Source of the DNA: Castellaniella sp.
GTDB lineage: Bacteria > Pseudomonadota > Gammaproteobacteria > Burkholderiales > Burkholderiaceae_B
DNA: 64,000 bases
Assembly (NCBI RefSeq): GCF_004321985.1
Contig: NZ_SCQN01000005.1
Span: 1-64,000 of the forward strand
Reading direction: 5' to 3'
Made by a program: the position numbers and the translations under genes. Below the pieces are notes generated by a model that was not told the DNA's origin, did no database searches, and saw nothing but the letters and a program-made list of their open reading frames with translations. How positions within the stretch are numbered: the first letter of the stretch is position 1; each line of letters begins with the position of its first letter. Shown here piece by piece: positions 51,619 through 60,447 of the stretch.

Positions 51619-52908
51619 GGCGGCTTCGGGGGTCAGGGCATCCGCCCCCACAGGGTCGTGGGAGATGTCCCGCTCGATGTCCACACGGGGGTCCAGCACG
51701 GCCATCACATGCGAATTCTGCAGCGTGTCCGCCATGGGTACGAACTGCGTGGGGGCGTCTTCGCTCAGGTGCCCGCCAGTGACGCGCTGCTTGCGAATGA
51801 ACACCACCAGCACGGCGGAACACCCCGAAATGAAGACGAAATACAGGCTGCTGCCCCACCCACGCATCAGCACACCAGCCAGCAACGGCCCAATGCAGGC
51901 CCCTACGCCGTAAACCATGTATAGCAGCGAGCTCAGGCCCACCCGCCGTTCCCGCGCGACGTTATCGTTCGCAAAGGCGGCCCCCATGGGGTAGAGCGTG
52001 AACTGCACGATTCCCTGAACTGCCGCAAACAGGATCAGGATAGGATACGGAAAATGCAGCCAGCCCCACAGCGGGATCCCCAACAGGCACAGCAACATCG
52101 CACCAAAGCGGATCAGACGCACGCGACTGACGCGGTCGGCCAGCCAGCCCAGGGGCCACTGGCACACCAGACCGGCTGCGATGGAGACTGCAATGAAGAC
52201 ACCGACTTGCTGATTGTCCATGCCCTGCTGCAGGCCATACACCGGCGCCAGACCATAGAAGGCGCCGTTCAGCATGCCAGCGATAAACAGAACCGTCAGC
52301 GACAGCGGCACTCGCGACAAGTAGTAGCGCCAGGCCAGCGGCGCAGGAACCTGCAGGGCCGGGTGCACGCGTCGGGTGAGCGCGATGGGCATCAGGCTGA
52401 GTACGCTACAGATGGCGACGAAGACCAGCGGCCCATCATCAAGACGAGGAAAGAGCCCCAGCACCAACTGCCCCAGCACGGTGCCCAGGCCGGTGGCCAC
52501 CATGTAGAACGCAAATACGGTGCCGCGCGAGGCGTTTTCCGTCTGTTCGTTGAGCCAGCTTTCGATCGCAACGAACAAGCTCACCATCGCCATGCCGGCG
52601 ATGAATCGCAGCCCCAGCCAGACCCATAGGTCATTCATCAGGATCATGACCAGGACGGTCACCGTCACCGCAGCTGCACAGGCCGCGTAGGTCCGGATGT
52701 GCCCGACCCGGATGATCAGCCGGTGCGCGTAACGCGCACCCAGCACCAGCCCCAGGTAATAAGACGCAATCATGGCACCCACCCAGACCTCGGACACCGA
52801 CAGTCCGGTCAGCCGCAACCCCAGGTAGGTATTGAAGAGCCCGGAACTCAGCAACAGAATCAGCGTCGCCAGATACAGGGAAAAGAATGCGCCGATCGTC
52901 TTGGCCAT
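51601..52908 (-). CDS. MFS transporter (YcaD/UMF-like, 12 helices)
   Basis: 435 residues from the ATG at 52908 (MAKTIGAFFSLYLATLILLL). Loop 2-3 reads YLGLVLGARYAHRLIIRVGH, and helix 4-5 has FIAGMAMVSLFVAIESWLNE, a pattern of the YcaD group. About 12 segments run to residue ~375, then a polar cytosolic tail of ~60 residues (THE sequence ADTLQNSHVMAVLDPRVDIE lies in it). Substrate unknown. It is divergent from moaC. Confidence 0.85.
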   Translation of the reverse strand: MAKTIGAFFSLYLATLILLLSSGLFNTYLGLRLTGLSVSEVWVGAMIASYYLGLVLGARYAHRLIIRVGHIRTYAACAAAVTVTVLVMILMNDLWVWLGLRFIAGMAMVSLFVAIESWLNEQTENASRGTVFAFYMVATGLGTVLGQLVLGLFPRLDDGPLVFVAICSVLSLMPIALTRRVHPALQVPAPLAWRYYLSRVPLSLTVLFIAGMLNGAFYGLAPVYGLQQGMDNQQVGVFIAVSIAAGLVCQWPLGWLADRVSRVRLIRFGAMLLCLLGIPLWGWLHFPYPILILFAAVQGIVQFTLYPMGAAFANDNVARERRVGLSSLLYMVYGVGACIGPLLAGVLMRGWGSSLYFVFISGCSAVLVVFIRKQRVTGGHLSEDAPTQFVPMADTLQNSHVMAVLDPRVDIERDISHDPVGADALTPEAASAGKQ

Positions 52909-52981
52909 GTCAGGTCTCGGAAGGGGCGAAAGCGCGTGGGTCGCACTGCGGCAAAGCGCCATTTTTGTATATCATAGAACG

Positions 52982-53479
52982 ATGAGCGAAACCGATATTT
53001 CACCAGTCCTGACTCACCTGGACGCAGAGGGACGAGTGCGCATGGTGGATGTGGGCCACAAGGCCGCCACCGAACGCACGGCCATCGCGGAAGGCGAAGT
53101 CCACCTGAGCGCACACGCCTGGAAGCTGCTGTCGGCCCAGGCCAACGCCAAGGGCGAGGTCCTGAACACCGCCCGCGTGGCCGGGATCCTGGCGGCCAAG
53201 CGCTGCGCAGAGCTGATTCCGCTGTGCCACAGCTTGCCGCTTTCGTTTGTGGGCGTGGATTTTACAGCCGACGAATCGCACCATGTGCTCACCATCCGCA
53301 GCACCTGCCACACGCATCACCAGACCGGCGTGGAAATGGAAGCCATGATGGCCTGCACGGTCGCGGCACTCACCGTCTACGACATGTGCAAGGCCGCCGA
53401 CAAAGGCATCCTGATCGATCAGGTCCGGCTCGTATACAAATCCGGAGGAAAAAGTGGCGAATGGCAACGGGACCATTGA
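52982..53479 (+). CDS. moaC: Cyclic pyranopterin monophosphate synthase MoaC
   Basis: Second step of molybdenum-cofactor synthesis, converting 3',8-cyclo-GTP (made by MoaA) to cPMP. 165 residues. MVDVGHKAATERTAIAEGEV lies near residue 21, AAKRCAELIPLCHSLPLSFV near 71-90, and GVEMEAMMACTVAALTVYDM near 118-137, including catalytic Lys and Asp positions. The AT-rich sequence TTTTTGTATATCAT upstream probably holds the promoter. First gene of moaC-moaD-moaE-moeA. Confidence 0.97.
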   Translation: MSETDISPVLTHLDAEGRVRMVDVGHKAATERTAIAEGEVHLSAHAWKLLSAQANAKGEVLNTARVAGILAAKRCAELIPLCHSLPLSFVGVDFTADESHHVLTIRSTCHTHHQTGVEMEAMMACTVAALTVYDMCKAADKGILIDQVRLVYKSGGKSGEWQRDH

Positions 53480-53711
53480 GGTCCTGTACTTTGCACGCAT
53501 CGCCGAACAAGCCGGCATGCGTCAGGAAACCCAGGCACTGACGGACCCCATCCGCGCCGGTGCCTGGCTGGCCGAGCTCGCGCAGCGTCACCCGGCACTG
53601 GAACCCATCGACAGACTCAAGATCGCCATCAACCAGGAATACGCCACCCGCGCCAGCCTCATCCGGCCGGGGGACGAGGTCGCGCTGTTCGAACCGGTCA
53701 CGGGGGGCTGA
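53454..53711 (+). CDS. moaD: Molybdopterin synthase sulfur carrier subunit MoaD
   Basis: Ubiquitin-like sulfur carrier, 85 residues, ending in the required Gly-Gly (FEPVTGG). The start is a GTG at 53454 preceded by GGAGGAAAAA, a near-perfect ribosome-binding site lying inside moaC. The overlap with moaC is 26 bases. The body includes RIAEQAGMRQETQAL and LIRPGDEVALFEPVTGG. Confidence 0.96.
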   Translation: MANGNGTIEVLYFARIAEQAGMRQETQALTDPIRAGAWLAELAQRHPALEPIDRLKIAINQEYATRASLIRPGDEVALFEPVTGG

Positions 53712-53717
53712 CCCCAT

Positions 53718-54215
53718 ATGGTCATCATCCAGACCGATCGCTTCGATATCGCCCAGTTGACGGCCCAGCTCCAGGCGGGCTGTGCTGGCCGGGCCGGCGC
53801 CTACGTGCACTTCATCGGTACCGTACGCGACTTCAGCCCGGATGCCGGATCGCACAGCCTGTACCTGGAACACTACCCAGGCATGTGCGAGCGCGAAATC
53901 CAGTCGCTGTGCACACAGGCAAAGCAACGCTGGGACATTCTGGACACGCTGGTCGTCCACCGAGTCGGCGAATTGCCGCTGGGCGATCCGATCGTGTTCG
54001 TGGGCGTGGCCAGCGCCCATCGTACCCAGGCCTTCCGCGCCTGCGAATTCCTGATCGATGCGCTGAAGACACGCGCGCCGTTCTGGAAGCGGGAAACGCT
54101 GTCCAGCGGACGGACATTCTGGGTACAGCAACAAGCAGCCGACGCCACGAAGGCAGCCGAGTGGGATTCACCACAGGCACAGGCGCACGCGCCAGATATC
54201 TCTCAAACCCGCTGA
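53718..54215 (+). CDS. moaE: Molybdopterin synthase catalytic subunit MoaE
   Basis: With MoaD converts cPMP to molybdopterin. 165 residues. HFIGTVRDFSPDAGSHSLYL near residue 36, EHYPGMCEREIQ near 56, VHRVGELPLGDPIVFVGVAS near 80, and the active-site lysines in LKTRAPFWKRETLSSGRTFW near 118-137 are all present. A short Ala/Gln-rich tail follows. Six bp after moaD. Confidence 0.97.
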   Translation: MVIIQTDRFDIAQLTAQLQAGCAGRAGAYVHFIGTVRDFSPDAGSHSLYLEHYPGMCEREIQSLCTQAKQRWDILDTLVVHRVGELPLGDPIVFVGVASAHRTQAFRACEFLIDALKTRAPFWKRETLSSGRTFWVQQQAADATKAAEWDSPQAQAHAPDISQTR

Positions 54216-54224
54216 TTTCACCCC

Positions 54225-55430
54225 ATGATCGATTTCGACACCGCACAAGCGCATCTGGCCGCACGCGCCACTTCGCCCCAGTCACAGGAGACCATCCGCC
54301 TCGAAGCGCTGAACGGCCGGGTGCTCGCCACAGACATCGAGGCACGGCTGGACCTGCCGCCCGCTGACAACAGCGCGATGGACGGCTATGCAGTACGTAC
54401 CGCCGAGGTGACGGCCGCCGGTACGACGCTACCCATCCAGCAGCGCTGCTTTGCGGGCCAGACCCCCAAGCCCTTGCGCCAGAACCAGGCCATCCGCCTG
54501 TTCACGGGCAGCGTCATGCCCCAAGGCGCCGACGCAGTGCTCATGCAGGAAGATTGTCAGGAGACCGACAACCAGGTCACCCTCGGGCGGGTCCCGAAGG
54601 CCGGACAATACGTCCGCGTCAGGGGCGAAGACATGGCGCGCGGCCAGACCGTACTGCAAAAAGGCACCGTGCTGGGAGCGCCCCAGATCGCTGTTCTGGC
54701 GGCCCAGGGATTCGCCGAAGCGCCAGTCTTCCCGCGCCTCTCAGTGGGAATCCTGACCACGGGGGACGAACTCATGATGCCCGGGCAACCCCTGCGCCCA
54801 GCCGCCATCTATGACTCCAACGCACCCATGCTGGCCAGCCTCTGCCTCGGGCTGGGCACCGCAAAACCCGTCGTCCGCCATGCCCGGGACGAGGCCGATG
54901 CCATCGAGCAGGCACTGACCGAGCTGGCCTCCCAATGCAACCTGGTGCTCAGCGTGGGGGGCGCATCCGTCGGGGAAAAGGACCTGGTGAAGCCCGCAAT
55001 CGAGGCACTGGGCGGCACGCTGGACCTATGGCGCGTGCGCATGAAGCCGGGCAAGCCAGTCGCGCTGGCCGAGCTGCACGGCCGGCCACTCGTCTGTCTG
55101 CCAGGAAACCCGGTGTCGTCATTCGTGGTGTTCGCGCTGCTGGTGAGCCCGTTGATCCGAGGCCTGCAGGGGCGGCAGACGCTGTTTCCCCCTGTGCGGC
55201 GCGGCGTCCTGACCGATGACCACGTCAAGGGCGGCGACCGCGAAGAATTCCTGCGGGTGCGGGCCGATTTGTCGGCGGCAGTGACGCGGCTCACCCCCTA
55301 TCACCAACAGAGCTCCGGCGCCATCAGCAGCCTGAGCTGGGCAGACGCGCTGGCACGCATTCCGGCGGGGTTCCAGACGCGGCCAGGGGCAGAAATTGCC
55401 TGGTATGCACTGGCCGACTGGCTGGGTTAG
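54225..55430 (+). CDS. moeA: Molybdopterin molybdenumtransferase MoeA
   Basis: Inserts molybdenum into adenylylated molybdopterin. 401 residues. LPPADNSAMDGYAVRTAEV lies near residue 45, TGSVMPQGADAVLMQEDCQE near 90, and VGILTTGDELMMPGQPL near 180. The MoCF fold has VLSVGGASVGEKDLVKPAIE near 242 and PLVCLPGNPVSSFVVFALLV near 288. It is 9 bp after moaE. No mog/moaB adenylyltransferase is in the window. Confidence 0.96.
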   Translation: MIDFDTAQAHLAARATSPQSQETIRLEALNGRVLATDIEARLDLPPADNSAMDGYAVRTAEVTAAGTTLPIQQRCFAGQTPKPLRQNQAIRLFTGSVMPQGADAVLMQEDCQETDNQVTLGRVPKAGQYVRVRGEDMARGQTVLQKGTVLGAPQIAVLAAQGFAEAPVFPRLSVGILTTGDELMMPGQPLRPAAIYDSNAPMLASLCLGLGTAKPVVRHARDEADAIEQALTELASQCNLVLSVGGASVGEKDLVKPAIEALGGTLDLWRVRMKPGKPVALAELHGRPLVCLPGNPVSSFVVFALLVSPLIRGLQGRQTLFPPVRRGVLTDDHVKGGDREEFLRVRADLSAAVTRLTPYHQQSSGAISSLSWADALARIPAGFQTRPGAEIAWYALADWLG

Positions 55431-55472
55431 CGCACGCTCACAGCGCCGGATTGGAACGATCAAAACAGGGCG

Positions 55473-56555
55473 TCAGCCGCCGATGTAGCTCATCTCGATC
55501 TTGTTATCGCGGTGCGCCTGGCCCCGCTGCTCGGAATAGCGGTCTTTCCGGGTCAGCCACACCCCCGACAGATGGGCGGCCAGCACTGCATCGTCCGCCC
55601 CCGTGCGGATCAGTTCGCGCAGATCGTGCCCATGGTCAGCGAACAGGCAAGTGAAGAGCTTGCCTTCCGGCGACAGGCGCAAACGGGTACAGTCGCCACA
55701 AAACGGTTGGGAAACGCTGGTGATCAGGCCGATCTCGCCGGCCCCATCGGCGTAACACCAGCGGCTGGCGACCTCGCCGCGATACTGCGCCTGCACGGGC
55801 ACCAATGGAAACTCCGCACTGATCAGCCGGATGATTTCCGCCCCCGTCACGACCTCGTCCATGCGCCAGCCATTGCTGTGGCCCACGTCCATGTATTCGA
55901 TGAAGCGCAATACCTTGTCGCTGTGACGAAAATGCCGCGCCATGGGCAGGATCTGATCGTCGTTCATGCCGCGCCGCACGACCATGTTGACCTTCACGGG
56001 CTGAAGCCCGGCCTGTACGGCCGCATCCATGGCCGCCAGAATGTCGGCCACGGGGACACCGCCGTCGCTCATGCGCTGGAAGACGGCATCATCCATGGCA
56101 TCCAGGCTCACCGTCACACGATTCAGACCAGCCCGCGCCAATGCCGCCGCCTGACGTGCCAGCAACGCGCCGTTGGTGGTCAGCGTCAGTTCGGGCGCGG
56201 CCCCATCGGGCGTTCGCAGCTCGGCCAGCATTCCGACCAGGACATCGAGCTGCTTGCGCATCAGGGGTTCCCCCCCGGTCAGGCGGATCTTGCGCACACC
56301 CAGTGTCAACGCAATACGCGCCACGCGGGTGATTTCCTCGAAGGTGAGCAGCGCGCTGCGTGGCAGGAACACATGATCGGCGCCATAGACCTCGCGCGGC
56401 ATGCAATAGCGGCAGCGGAAATTACAGCGATCAGTGACGGAAATCCGCAGATCCCGCAGCGGGCGCCCGTAGGCGTCCTGGACGGCCTGCCCAGGGGCAA
56501 GCGTGGGAACGGGGCGATCCACCCCGTTCTCTTCATGGAAAATCACACGACTCAT
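55473..56555 (-). CDS. moaA: GTP 3',8-cyclase MoaA
   Basis: Radical-SAM enzyme starting molybdenum-cofactor synthesis. 360 residues. The first [4Fe-4S] site is in [20 protein letters not shown] near residue 39-58. [19 protein letters not shown] near 93 binds SAM. The second cluster Cys set is [20 protein letters not shown] near 285-304. The C-terminus ends in the functional Gly-Gly (MSYIGG). It converges on moeA rather than lying in the same operon. Confidence 0.97.
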   Translation of the reverse strand: MSRVIFHEENGVDRPVPTLAPGQAVQDAYGRPLRDLRISVTDRCNFRCRYCMPREVYGADHVFLPRSALLTFEEITRVARIALTLGVRKIRLTGGEPLMRKQLDVLVGMLAELRTPDGAAPELTLTTNGALLARQAAALARAGLNRVTVSLDAMDDAVFQRMSDGGVPVADILAAMDAAVQAGLQPVKVNMVVRRGMNDDQILPMARHFRHSDKVLRFIEYMDVGHSNGWRMDEVVTGAEIIRLISAEFPLVPVQAQYRGEVASRWCYADGAGEIGLITSVSQPFCGDCTRLRLSPEGKLFTCLFADHGHDLRELIRTGADDAVLAAHLSGVWLTRKDRYSEQRGQAHRDNKIEMSYIGG

Positions 56556-56610
56556 TCGACGGCCCGAATCACGATCGACTCGGGCTACCGCACCGGGTCA
56601 GATCAACCAA

Positions 56611-57072
56611 TCAATCGTTTTCCTTGACGCGGTACACCAGGGTGGCGACCTTGGCCAGCCCCAGGACCTTCACGGTGACGCTGCCCAGCAGCAGCCGCGA
56701 CAGGCCGCTGCGGCCATGGCTGCCGATGAAGATCAGGTCGCAGTTTTCTTCCTTTGCCGCGTGGACGATGCCGTCAGCGACATTGAAGTTGGAGACGACC
56801 TTTGCCTGGGCCTTCACACCCGCCGTCGCGGCACGGTCCAGCACCGCCTGCAGGTACTTTTTCGCCTGCTCGGCAGCGGAGCGGTCGTAGTCTTCATCGG
56901 TGATGGCATAAGCCGCAGCCATGCCATCGAAGCCCACCGTCGCCGCGAATGGCTGCGTCACGTGTAGCGCCAGAACCTCGGCCCCGATCGTGCGCGCAAA
57001 GCAGACACCCTTGTTGGCGGCCTGGGCCGAGAGCTTGGAGCCGTCTGTAGGGATCAGGATTTTCTTGAACAT
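56611..57072 (-). CDS. Universal stress protein, UspA family
   Basis: 153 residues. It begins MFKKILIPTDGSKLSAQAAN, and the C-terminal ATP-binding motif G-x2-G-x9-G-S is intact in IFIGSHGRSGLSRLLLGSVT near residue 114-133, so it is the nucleotide-binding class. An FNR-like site lies about 98 bases upstream of the start, suggesting induction under low oxygen. Monocistronic as far as can be seen. Confidence 0.92.
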   Translation of the reverse strand: MFKKILIPTDGSKLSAQAANKGVCFARTIGAEVLALHVTQPFAATVGFDGMAAAYAITDEDYDRSAAEQAKKYLQAVLDRAATAGVKAQAKVVSNFNVADGIVHAAKEENCDLIFIGSHGRSGLSRLLLGSVTVKVLGLAKVATLVYRVKEND

Positions 57073-57163
57073 ATGCAGACCTCCAAAAAACTATCCACAA
57101 TGCTCAGCATAACCGCTGACGGCGCGAAAGAATATTCGTATCAGCCCTGAGTCATGACACAGT

Positions 57164-57177
57164 TTGACACGGATCAA
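57164..57177 (-). promoter_or_regulatory. FNR/ANR-like binding site upstream of the universal stress gene
   Basis: TTGAC-ACGG-ATCAA on the plus strand, matching the palindromic consensus TTGAT-N4-ATCAA at nine of ten positions. A weak -10-like stretch near 57129-57140 on the minus strand would place the site at roughly -41 to -48, compatible with activation of the usp gene. No FNR gene is in the window. Confidence 0.55.
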
Positions 57178-57239
57178 TCAGGGGGCAAACGCAGTCATCG
57201 GGCGCCTCTTTCAGAGACCGCCAGGCCTGCGCGCCGCGT

Positions 57240-57590
57240 TCAGAGTTTTCCTAGATCGTGCGCTGATTCGAACAGCTTGGTGCAGCGCCCGCCCGTGCGG
57301 CAGAAAGCCAAGACCGGTGCCGGCAGCGTGCGCAAAATGCGGGCGAACTCCACGACGTCGGCTTCAGTGATGGAACCACTGACGACGGGCTGATAGCGGG
57401 CGTCCAGGCCCGCCTCGCGGGCTGCGCTCAGCACATCGGCCGACAGCGGTTGCTCTGCACCGCCCTCGCCATCCGGCCGATTGATGATGACCGACTTGAA
57501 GCCGGCGTCGGCCAGTGCCTGCATGTCGGCCGGCTGGAGCTGAGGCGACACGGCAAAATCCGGGGTCAGGGTACGATAGGGCAAGCTCAT
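57240..57590 (-). CDS. DUF442 / TIGR01244-type phosphatase-like protein
   Basis: 116 residues from the ATG at 57590 (MSLPYRTLTPDFAVSPQLQP). ALADAGFKSVIINRPDGEG lies near residue 27. The Cys-x5-Arg-type active loop is LAFCRTGGRCTKLF near 95-108, which makes it look like a small tyrosine-phosphatase-fold or rhodanese-like enzyme. Related domains are fused to beta-lactamase-like sulfur dioxygenases, but no such domain is here. It overlaps the stop of the ChbG-type gene by ATGA, so it is translationally coupled to it. Confidence 0.75.
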   Translation of the reverse strand: MSLPYRTLTPDFAVSPQLQPADMQALADAGFKSVIINRPDGEGGAEQPLSADVLSAAREAGLDARYQPVVSGSITEADVVEFARILRTLPAPVLAFCRTGGRCTKLFESAHDLGKL

Positions 57591-58450
57591 GCGAATGTCT
57601 CCCGAGACGCCGCGCCGCGCAATTCGCCGGCTCCGGCAACGATCAAATGATAGTCTGCCAGCCACTGGCCGAAGGGCGCACCGGATAGAACCGAAAATTC
57701 GGCCTGGCGCTGCTCCGACAGCGAATCGGCAGGATCCGCACCAGACGCGGGATGGCACATGAAGACATCCCCTGTCCGGCACTGCGACAACCAGTATGGC
57801 ACCCAGCGCTGATAGGCCGCAACGCCCCCCTGGAAATCATACACGCCCAGAAACCCCGGATTGCAGGAATACCCCTGCGCCTGCAGTTGTCGACGCAAGG
57901 ATGATGCCCCCAGGCCGGCAATCACTCGTGCCTTCAGGCGCAGGCGCAGCGGCAGTCCAAGCATTCTGGGGCGGCCCGTGTGACGAAGCCACGGCCGGTA
58001 GCCCGGGGATTCGCGCAGGACGTCCAGCAAGGCCTCGCGCACACCCGGGAGCTGATGCACATGCTGATGGCCATCAATGTAATCCGGCAGCCGTCCGACC
58101 AATGCCTGGAACAGCGCCAACTGACGTCGAATAGCCGTCTGCAGCATCGGCCGCTGGAGCCGCCGCCCATACGCAGCCAGAATCAGACGGCGCAACGGCC
58201 AGCACCGATCTGGCTGTCCGAAGGACTCCGTCAGGTTCAGGTGCAGCCCGATCTGCAGCGATGTCCTGACCAGCGCCGGCACGTCGGAGGCTGCTGCCGG
58301 TCCATCCACGAGCAGGCTGGTGGCCGACAGCCGGCCCAGCGACGCCAGCGCCAGAATCCCGGCATCCACCGCCGCATTCATGCCAAAGTCGTCGGCACAC
58401 AATACAATGCGCCGGTGTTCATCTAACGCAGGATGAGAGTCCGGATCCAT
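57587..58450 (-). CDS. ChbG/HpnK (YdjC)-family deacetylase, LgmC/NaxD-like
   Basis: Metal-dependent carbohydrate deacetylase, 287 residues from the ATG at 58450 (MDPDSHPALDEHRR). The metal Asp is in IVLCADDFGMNAAVDAGILA near residue 20, His in IGLHLNLTESFG near 70, and His pair in YIDGHQHVHQLPGVREALLD near 122. Next to ArnC/ArnT-like and GtrA-like genes it resembles Francisella NaxD and Bordetella LgmC, which deacetylate undecaprenyl-phosphate-linked N-acetylhexosamine before transfer to lipid A (known for those proteins; inferred here). Its ATG shares the bases CATG with the divergent gtrA-like start. An upstream ATG at 58489 would extend it into that gene. Confidence 0.82.
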   Translation of the reverse strand: MDPDSHPALDEHRRIVLCADDFGMNAAVDAGILALASLGRLSATSLLVDGPAAASDVPALVRTSLQIGLHLNLTESFGQPDRCWPLRRLILAAYGRRLQRPMLQTAIRRQLALFQALVGRLPDYIDGHQHVHQLPGVREALLDVLRESPGYRPWLRHTGRPRMLGLPLRLRLKARVIAGLGASSLRRQLQAQGYSCNPGFLGVYDFQGGVAAYQRWVPYWLSQCRTGDVFMCHPASGADPADSLSEQRQAEFSVLSGAPFGQWLADYHLIVAGAGELRGAASRETFA

Positions 58451-58841
58451 GTTGAAGAAGCTCGCTGCCCAGATCGGCTGGTTCGTCATTGTAGGCTGCG
58501 CGGCGGCAGCAACTCACTGGGCCGTAGTCGTGGCCTGCGTAGCTGGCGGCGGCCTGCCCCCGCTGGTCGCCAACGTCGTGGGCTGGCTGGTGGCGTTCGG
58601 GGTATCGTTCACCGGTCATTACCAGCTGACCTTCCGCCACCAGCACGCGCCGCTGGTACAGTCGGCCGTGCGCTTTTTCATGGTTTCGGCGCTGGGCTTC
58701 GCCGTCAACGAGACAGCCTACGCGATTCTCCTGAAATGGACCACCCTGCGCTACGACATCCTGCTGGCGCTGGTCCTCATCGTCATCGCGGGCATGACCT
58801 TCATTCTGGGGCGCTTCTGGGCGTTTCGCCACAGCCGCTGA
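58449..58841 (+). CDS. GtrA-family small membrane protein (putative lipid-linked sugar flippase)
   Basis: 130 residues, four membrane segments. FVIVGCAAAATHWAVVVACV near residue 12, LVANVVGWLVAFGVSFTGHY near 38 ending in the family's Y/W-rich boundary, then AVRFFMVSALGFAVNETAYA and LVLIVIAGMTFILGRFWAF. GtrA proteins are thought to flip polyprenyl-phosphate sugars. It is divergent from the ChbG-type gene with overlapping starts, and convergent with the ArnT-like gene with a 41-bp overlap. This matches the role of LgmD/ArnEF in lipid A modification (inference). Confidence 0.82.
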   Translation: MLKKLAAQIGWFVIVGCAAAATHWAVVVACVAGGGLPPLVANVVGWLVAFGVSFTGHYQLTFRHQHAPLVQSAVRFFMVSALGFAVNETAYAILLKWTTLRYDILLALVLIVIAGMTFILGRFWAFRHSR

Positions 58842-60447
58842 CTGTCTGACCGGCGGCCACTCGCCACAACCCCATCTTGCGAGCCGATGCCTGGGGATCG
58901 AGCCCGGCAAGCACTGGGAAACGATGCGCCTCGTCCAGATACCCTACCAGCCAGGTGGTGGGGTGATCGGGCGCACACAGGAAGCTTCGCAGCCGCGCCG
59001 GCAGCCAGAGCAACTGATGACCCAGACCGGGCTCAAACTGCGCCGCATCGTACAGTTCCAGCCGCCAGTCGTCGGCCTGCTTCAGGTCCGGATCATCCCA
59101 GTTCGACACCACGGCAATGGGCGCGCGCCAATCCACGTACATCGGGAGATCATAGGCATACTGGTCCAGCATCACGAGCTGGTCGCCGGCCCGGGCCTGC
59201 GCAGCCAGCACCTGGGCCAGCGGCTTCGTACTGCGCTGCGGAAACACCAGGAGGGCCGCCACCGCGAGCCAGCAGATGACAACCGCAATGACGACATGGC
59301 GTGCAATGGATCGCCCCACGCCGGCCGCGCCTCGTTCCTGCCGCTGCTCGAAGGCTTCCTGGATGAACCAGGCCAGCGGAGGCAACATCGCAATCACATA
59401 ACCCACGAGCTTGGACGTAGGAATCGAGAAAAACACCAGCACCACCAGCAACCAGGACAGCATCAGGCCGCGCAAGACCCGGCGATCGACCTGTTCCAGC
59501 CGATGCACCGGCGGGACGAAGGCCGCATTCAGCGGCCCCTGTGGCTGGCACCAGCGCCAGAGCTGGATCGACCAGGGCAGCGTCAGGACCAGCACTACCG
59601 GGACGTAGAACCAGAACGGATGTGGGTTGTTGAACCCCGGGTCCAGGAACCGCTGGAAATGCTGGACTACGATGTAGTAGTGGAAGAAATCCGGATGGCG
59701 CACCTGCATGATCACCATCCAGGGCAGCGTCAGGACCAGAAACAGGACGATACCCGGCCACCAGAGCAGGCGCAGAATGGCGTCGAACCGACGCCTGGCC
59801 AGCAACCAGAAGAACAGCACCCCACCCGGCAGCACCACGCCGATCAGGCCCTTGGCCAGAAAGCCGGCAGCCGCGGCTACATACATGCCGGTCAGCGACG
59901 CGCGGTCATCGAGGATCTGGTCGTGCCGGAAGACGGCATCAGCTCCCACCATGATGGTCAGGCTCATGAGCGTGGCCACCAGCATGTCCAGATTGGCATA
60001 ATGCGCAGCGCCGAACAGGAAGGGCTGCACGGCCAGGATCACCACCGCCAGCCCCGCTGCGCGCCGGCGCGCATAGCGCCGCAGGAAGACGTAGAAGAGC
60101 GTCACCAGGACAGCGGCGGCCAACACCGAACACAGGCGCCCAGCCCAGGCATTGTCACCAAAAACGTGCAGCGAAGCGGCCGTGAGCCAGTAGAACAGCG
60201 GCGGCTTGTGGAAGAACGGCAGGCCGTCCAGGCGCGGCGTCAGATAGTCGCCCGAAGCCAGCATGTGCCACGCCACCCCCACATAGCGGCCCTCATCGGG
60301 CAGCAACAGCGGATACATCCAGGTGGTCGTTGCGAGCCAGATGAAGCTCAGCACGAACACCCAGACCCAGGAACGTCGCGTGGACAGATCGATCCCGACC
60401 CGCTGAACCCCATCGACCAGCCGGCAACCCGCCGCCCGGAATCTCAT
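58801..60447 (-). CDS. ArnT-like glycosyltransferase (GT83 family)
   Basis: Integral membrane transferase moving an amino sugar from undecaprenyl phosphate to lipid A in the periplasm (family role). 548 residues, about 12 membrane segments in the first 400, periplasmic C-terminal domain after. The catalytic acidic motif in the first periplasmic loop is LLPDEGRYVGVAWHMLASGD near residue 49-68. Then PFFHKPPLFYWLTAASLHVF near 77 and AWAGRLCSVLAAAV. It overlaps the GT2 gene by ATGA. In Bordetella an ArnT ortholog adds glucosamine to lipid A phosphates; the sugar here is not determined. Confidence 0.87.
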   Translation of the reverse strand: MRFRAAGCRLVDGVQRVGIDLSTRRSWVWVFVLSFIWLATTTWMYPLLLPDEGRYVGVAWHMLASGDYLTPRLDGLPFFHKPPLFYWLTAASLHVFGDNAWAGRLCSVLAAAVLVTLFYVFLRRYARRRAAGLAVVILAVQPFLFGAAHYANLDMLVATLMSLTIMVGADAVFRHDQILDDRASLTGMYVAAAAGFLAKGLIGVVLPGGVLFFWLLARRRFDAILRLLWWPGIVLFLVLTLPWMVIMQVRHPDFFHYYIVVQHFQRFLDPGFNNPHPFWFYVPVVLVLTLPWSIQLWRWCQPQGPLNAAFVPPVHRLEQVDRRVLRGLMLSWLLVVLVFFSIPTSKLVGYVIAMLPPLAWFIQEAFEQRQERGAAGVGRSIARHVVIAVVICWLAVAALLVFPQRSTKPLAQVLAAQARAGDQLVMLDQYAYDLPMYVDWRAPIAVVSNWDDPDLKQADDWRLELYDAAQFEPGLGHQLLWLPARLRSFLCAPDHPTTWLVGYLDEAHRFPVLAGLDPQASARKMGLWRVAAGQTVSGCGETPRSAPE

